Assembly: GCF_052114605.1 (NCBI RefSeq)
Contig: NZ_JBFRFB010000007.1
Location: 62,001-126,000, forward strand
Direction: 5' to 3'
Length of the DNA stretch: 64,000 nt
Source of the DNA: Microvirga sp052114605
Lineage (GTDB): Bacteria; Pseudomonadota; Alphaproteobacteria; Rhizobiales; Beijerinckiaceae
Of this stretch, positions 62,282 through 64,000 are shown piece by piece. The notes under the pieces are model-generated. The model was not told the DNA's origin. It worked only from the letters and a program-made list of their open reading frames with translations, and searched no databases. Within the stretch, counting starts at the first letter, position 1. Each line of letters starts with the position of its first letter. A program made the translations under genes and the position numbers.

Positions 62282-64000
62282 CAGGCTGTCTTTTCCATCG
62301 CCTCGAGTTCACCGATCAGCCGCTCGATCATCGACAGGCCGATCTGCCAGAAGGACGGATCGCGGGCGTCGAGGCCGAAGGGCGCGAGAAGCTCTCCGTA
62401 GGGCTTGGACCCGCCCGCCGAGAGAAGCGCGAAATAGCGATCCACGAAGCCCTCGTTGGCCGTCTCGTATTTGCCGTAGAGCGAGTTCACGAGGCAGTCG
62501 CCGAAGGCATAGGCGTAGACGTAGAAGGGGGAATGGATGAAGTGCGGGATGTAGGTCCAGAAGCTCTCGTAGCCCGCACCCAAACGGATCGACGGACCAA
62601 GGCTCTCGTCCTGCACCGACATCCAGAGTTCGCACAATTTGTCGGCGGTGAGCTCGCCGTTGCGCCGTTCCAGATGCACTTTCCGCTCGAAGGAATAAAA
62701 CGCGATCTGGCGCACGACCGTGTTGAGCATGTCCTCGACCTTGGCCGCCAACATCGCCTTGCGCTGCACCGGGTTCGTGGTCTGATCGAGCAGGCGGCGG
62801 AAGGTGAGCATTTCGCCGAACACACTTGCCGTCTCGGCCAATGTCAGCGGCGTCGGCGCCATGAGCGCGCCGTTGGGCGCGGCGAGAACCTGATGCACGC
62901 CGTGGCCGAGTTCATGCGCGAGCGTCATCACATCGCGCGGCTTGCCCTGGTAGTTGAGCAGCACATACGGATGCGCTGAGGGCACGGTCGGATGCGCGAA
63001 AGCGCCGGGCGCCTTGCCGGGACGGGTGGGCGCATCGATCCAGTCTTCGTCGAAGAAGCGCTGCGCGATGTCGGCCATCTTTGGCGAGAAGGCGGAATAA
63101 GCGGAGAGCACCGTATCGCGCGCCTCGTTCCACGGGATCGTGCGCTGTTCGACTTTGGGGAGCGGCGCATTGCGGTCCCAATGGTCGAGCTTGTCCTTGC
63201 CGAACCACTTGGCTTTCAGCGCATAATAGCGGTGCGACAGGCGCGGATAGGCCTCGCGCACGGCGGAAACCAGCGCCTCCACCACCTCGCGCTCGACGCG
63301 GTTGGCGAGATGGCGGGAATCCGCCACGTCCTCGAAGCCGCGCCAGCGGTCGGAGATTTCCTTGTCCTTGGCGAGCGTGTTGGTGATGAGCGTGAAGGTG
63401 CGTAAGTTCGCCTGGAAGGTTTTCGCGAGTGCGTCGGACGCATCCTTGCGGATAGTCTCGTCCGTGTCCTGCAGCTTGTTGAGCGTCGGCTCGATCGGCA
63501 GTTCCTCGCCGCGCACGTTGAAGCGAAGCGATGCGATGGTCTCGTCGAACAGACGGTTCCAGGCGGAACGCCCGGTCACGGACTTCTCATGGAAAAGCTG
63601 CTCGATCTTGTCGTCGAGCTGGAAGGGCTTGTCCTTGCGCAGGTCCTCGATCCACGGTTTGTAATGGGACAGCGGGGCCTGCGCGACCGCCTTGTCCAGC
63701 ACCGCATCGTCGATGCGGTTGAGCTCCAGCCCGAAGAACAGGAGCTCGGTGGAGGCCGTCGTCAGCCGCTCCTGGGTGTCGCCGTAGAACTTGGCGCGGA
63801 TCGGGTCGGTGGTGTCGCCGGAATAGACGAGGCCCGCATAGGACATGATGCGGCCAAGCACATCCTCCAGCGCCTCGTAGCGCTTGATCACCTCGGTCAG
63901 GGTCTCGGGTCCCTTCTCGCCGCGCACCATGGCATCGAGCTTGCCGCGATAGGCCGTAGCAAACGCCTTGCACTCCCCCTCAGACCAGGCGAGATCGCGC
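62281..64000 (-). CDS. M3 family oligoendopeptidase, 5' end missing
   Basis: This is a zinc metallopeptidase of the PepF/M3 family that cuts short peptides in the cytosol. 572 residues are present; the frame is open to the window edge, so about 30-50 N-terminal residues are missing. The active site HELGH lies in TLAHELGHGVHQVL (about residue 367 of the part seen). The distal zinc-ligand Glu falls within the following helix (TASVFGEMLTFRRLL). It is co-transcribed with the downstream ABC1 kinase by a TGATG overlap. Confidence 0.93.
   Translation of the reverse strand, partial: RDLAWSEGECKAFATAYRGKLDAMVRGEKGPETLTEVIKRYEALEDVLGRIMSYAGLVYSGDTTDPIRAKFYGDTQERLTTASTELLFFGLELNRIDDAVLDKAVAQAPLSHYKPWIEDLRKDKPFQLDDKIEQLFHEKSVTGRSAWNRLFDETIASLRFNVRGEELPIEPTLNKLQDTDETIRKDASDALAKTFQANLRTFTLITNTLAKDKEISDRWRGFEDVADSRHLANRVEREVVEALVSAVREAYPRLSHRYYALKAKWFGKDKLDHWDRNAPLPKVEQRTIPWNEARDTVLSAYSAFSPKMADIAQRFFDEDWIDAPTRPGKAPGAFAHPTVPSAHPYVLLNYQGKPRDVMTLAHELGHGVHQVLAAPNGALMAPTPLTLAETASVFGEMLTFRRLLDQTTNPVQRKAMLAAKVEDMLNTVVRQIAFYSFERKVHLERRNGELTADKLCELWMSVQDESLGPSIRLGAGYESFWTYIPHFIHSPFYVYAYAFGDCLVNSLYGKYETANEGFVDRYFALLSAGGSKPYGELLAPFGLDARDPSFWQIGLSMIERLIGELEAMEKTA

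Overview
The window reads as one contiguous piece of a GC-rich alphaproteobacterial chromosome, most likely order Hyphomicrobiales (Rhizobiales), possibly near Methylobacteriaceae/Microvirga. The order is inferred from lineage-typical genes and gene order: RcdA (DUF1465), DUF1192, TrcR (DUF1013), ExoD, DUF4164-ZapA next to 5-formyl-THF cyclo-ligase, split pntAa/pntAb/pntB, an aa3-type COX subunit IV, and a tkt-gap-pgk-fba cluster. The genus is a guess. Almost everything is core genome. I see no prophage, IS transposase, CRISPR, tRNA or rRNA.

Layout. 1-3345 (minus): serine/one-carbon genes serC-serA-purU, with purU cut by the window start. 3597-8088 (plus): an RND efflux adaptor and pump with a terminator-like hairpin between them. 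8155-25787 (mostly minus): the envelope, division and repair block yebC-ruvC-ruvA-ruvB-ybgC, tolQRAB, pal-cpoB-tilS-ftsH, glmM. This block is interrupted by plus-strand genes: an NTF2-like gene between ybgC and tolQ, and a cls-like/hdeD pair between tolB and pal. 25915-29889 (minus): exoD, a YmdB-type phosphodiesterase, 5-FCL with a probable 6S RNA upstream, then zapA-DUF4164. 30081-40491 (plus): transketolase, GAPDH, a small membrane protein, PGK, aldolase, a ThiE-like protein, a Sel1 protein, an inositol-monophosphatase family enzyme and a non-flagellar MotA/MotB-like pair.

40495-46594: DUF3606 protein, ABC exporter, rpmE, then rcdA, DUF1192, a quinone oxidoreductase and trcR, a cell-cycle-flavoured cluster. 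46779-53426: prpE, a TauE/SafE exporter, a divergent pair of YdcH/DUF465 proteins, purEK, rpsU and a TPR lipoprotein. 53549-54987: a divergent VOC protein/XRE-MmyB regulator pair with less GC-biased codon use, the best candidate for recent transfer. 54962-64000: GNAT, a low-affinity iron permease-like protein, the pntB-pntAb-pntAa transhydrogenase, COX IV, a glycosyltransferase, an ABC1/UbiB kinase and an M3 oligoendopeptidase cut by the window end.

The most striking non-gene signal is a set of at least five families of dispersed palindromic repeats (called A-E here). They fill many intergenic gaps, including those inside the serC-serA and ruvC-ruvA-ruvB operons. One copy is nested inside another at 26746-26966, and one family A copy lies in frame inside the 5' end of ybgC, adding a Pro/Gly/Arg-rich insert to the thioesterase.

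No gene set here is convincingly a new system. The best candidates for follow-up are the coding insertion in ybgC, the MotA/MotB-like pair, the VOC/XRE-MmyB cassette, the 62-residue membrane protein between gap and pgk, and the probable 6S RNA.
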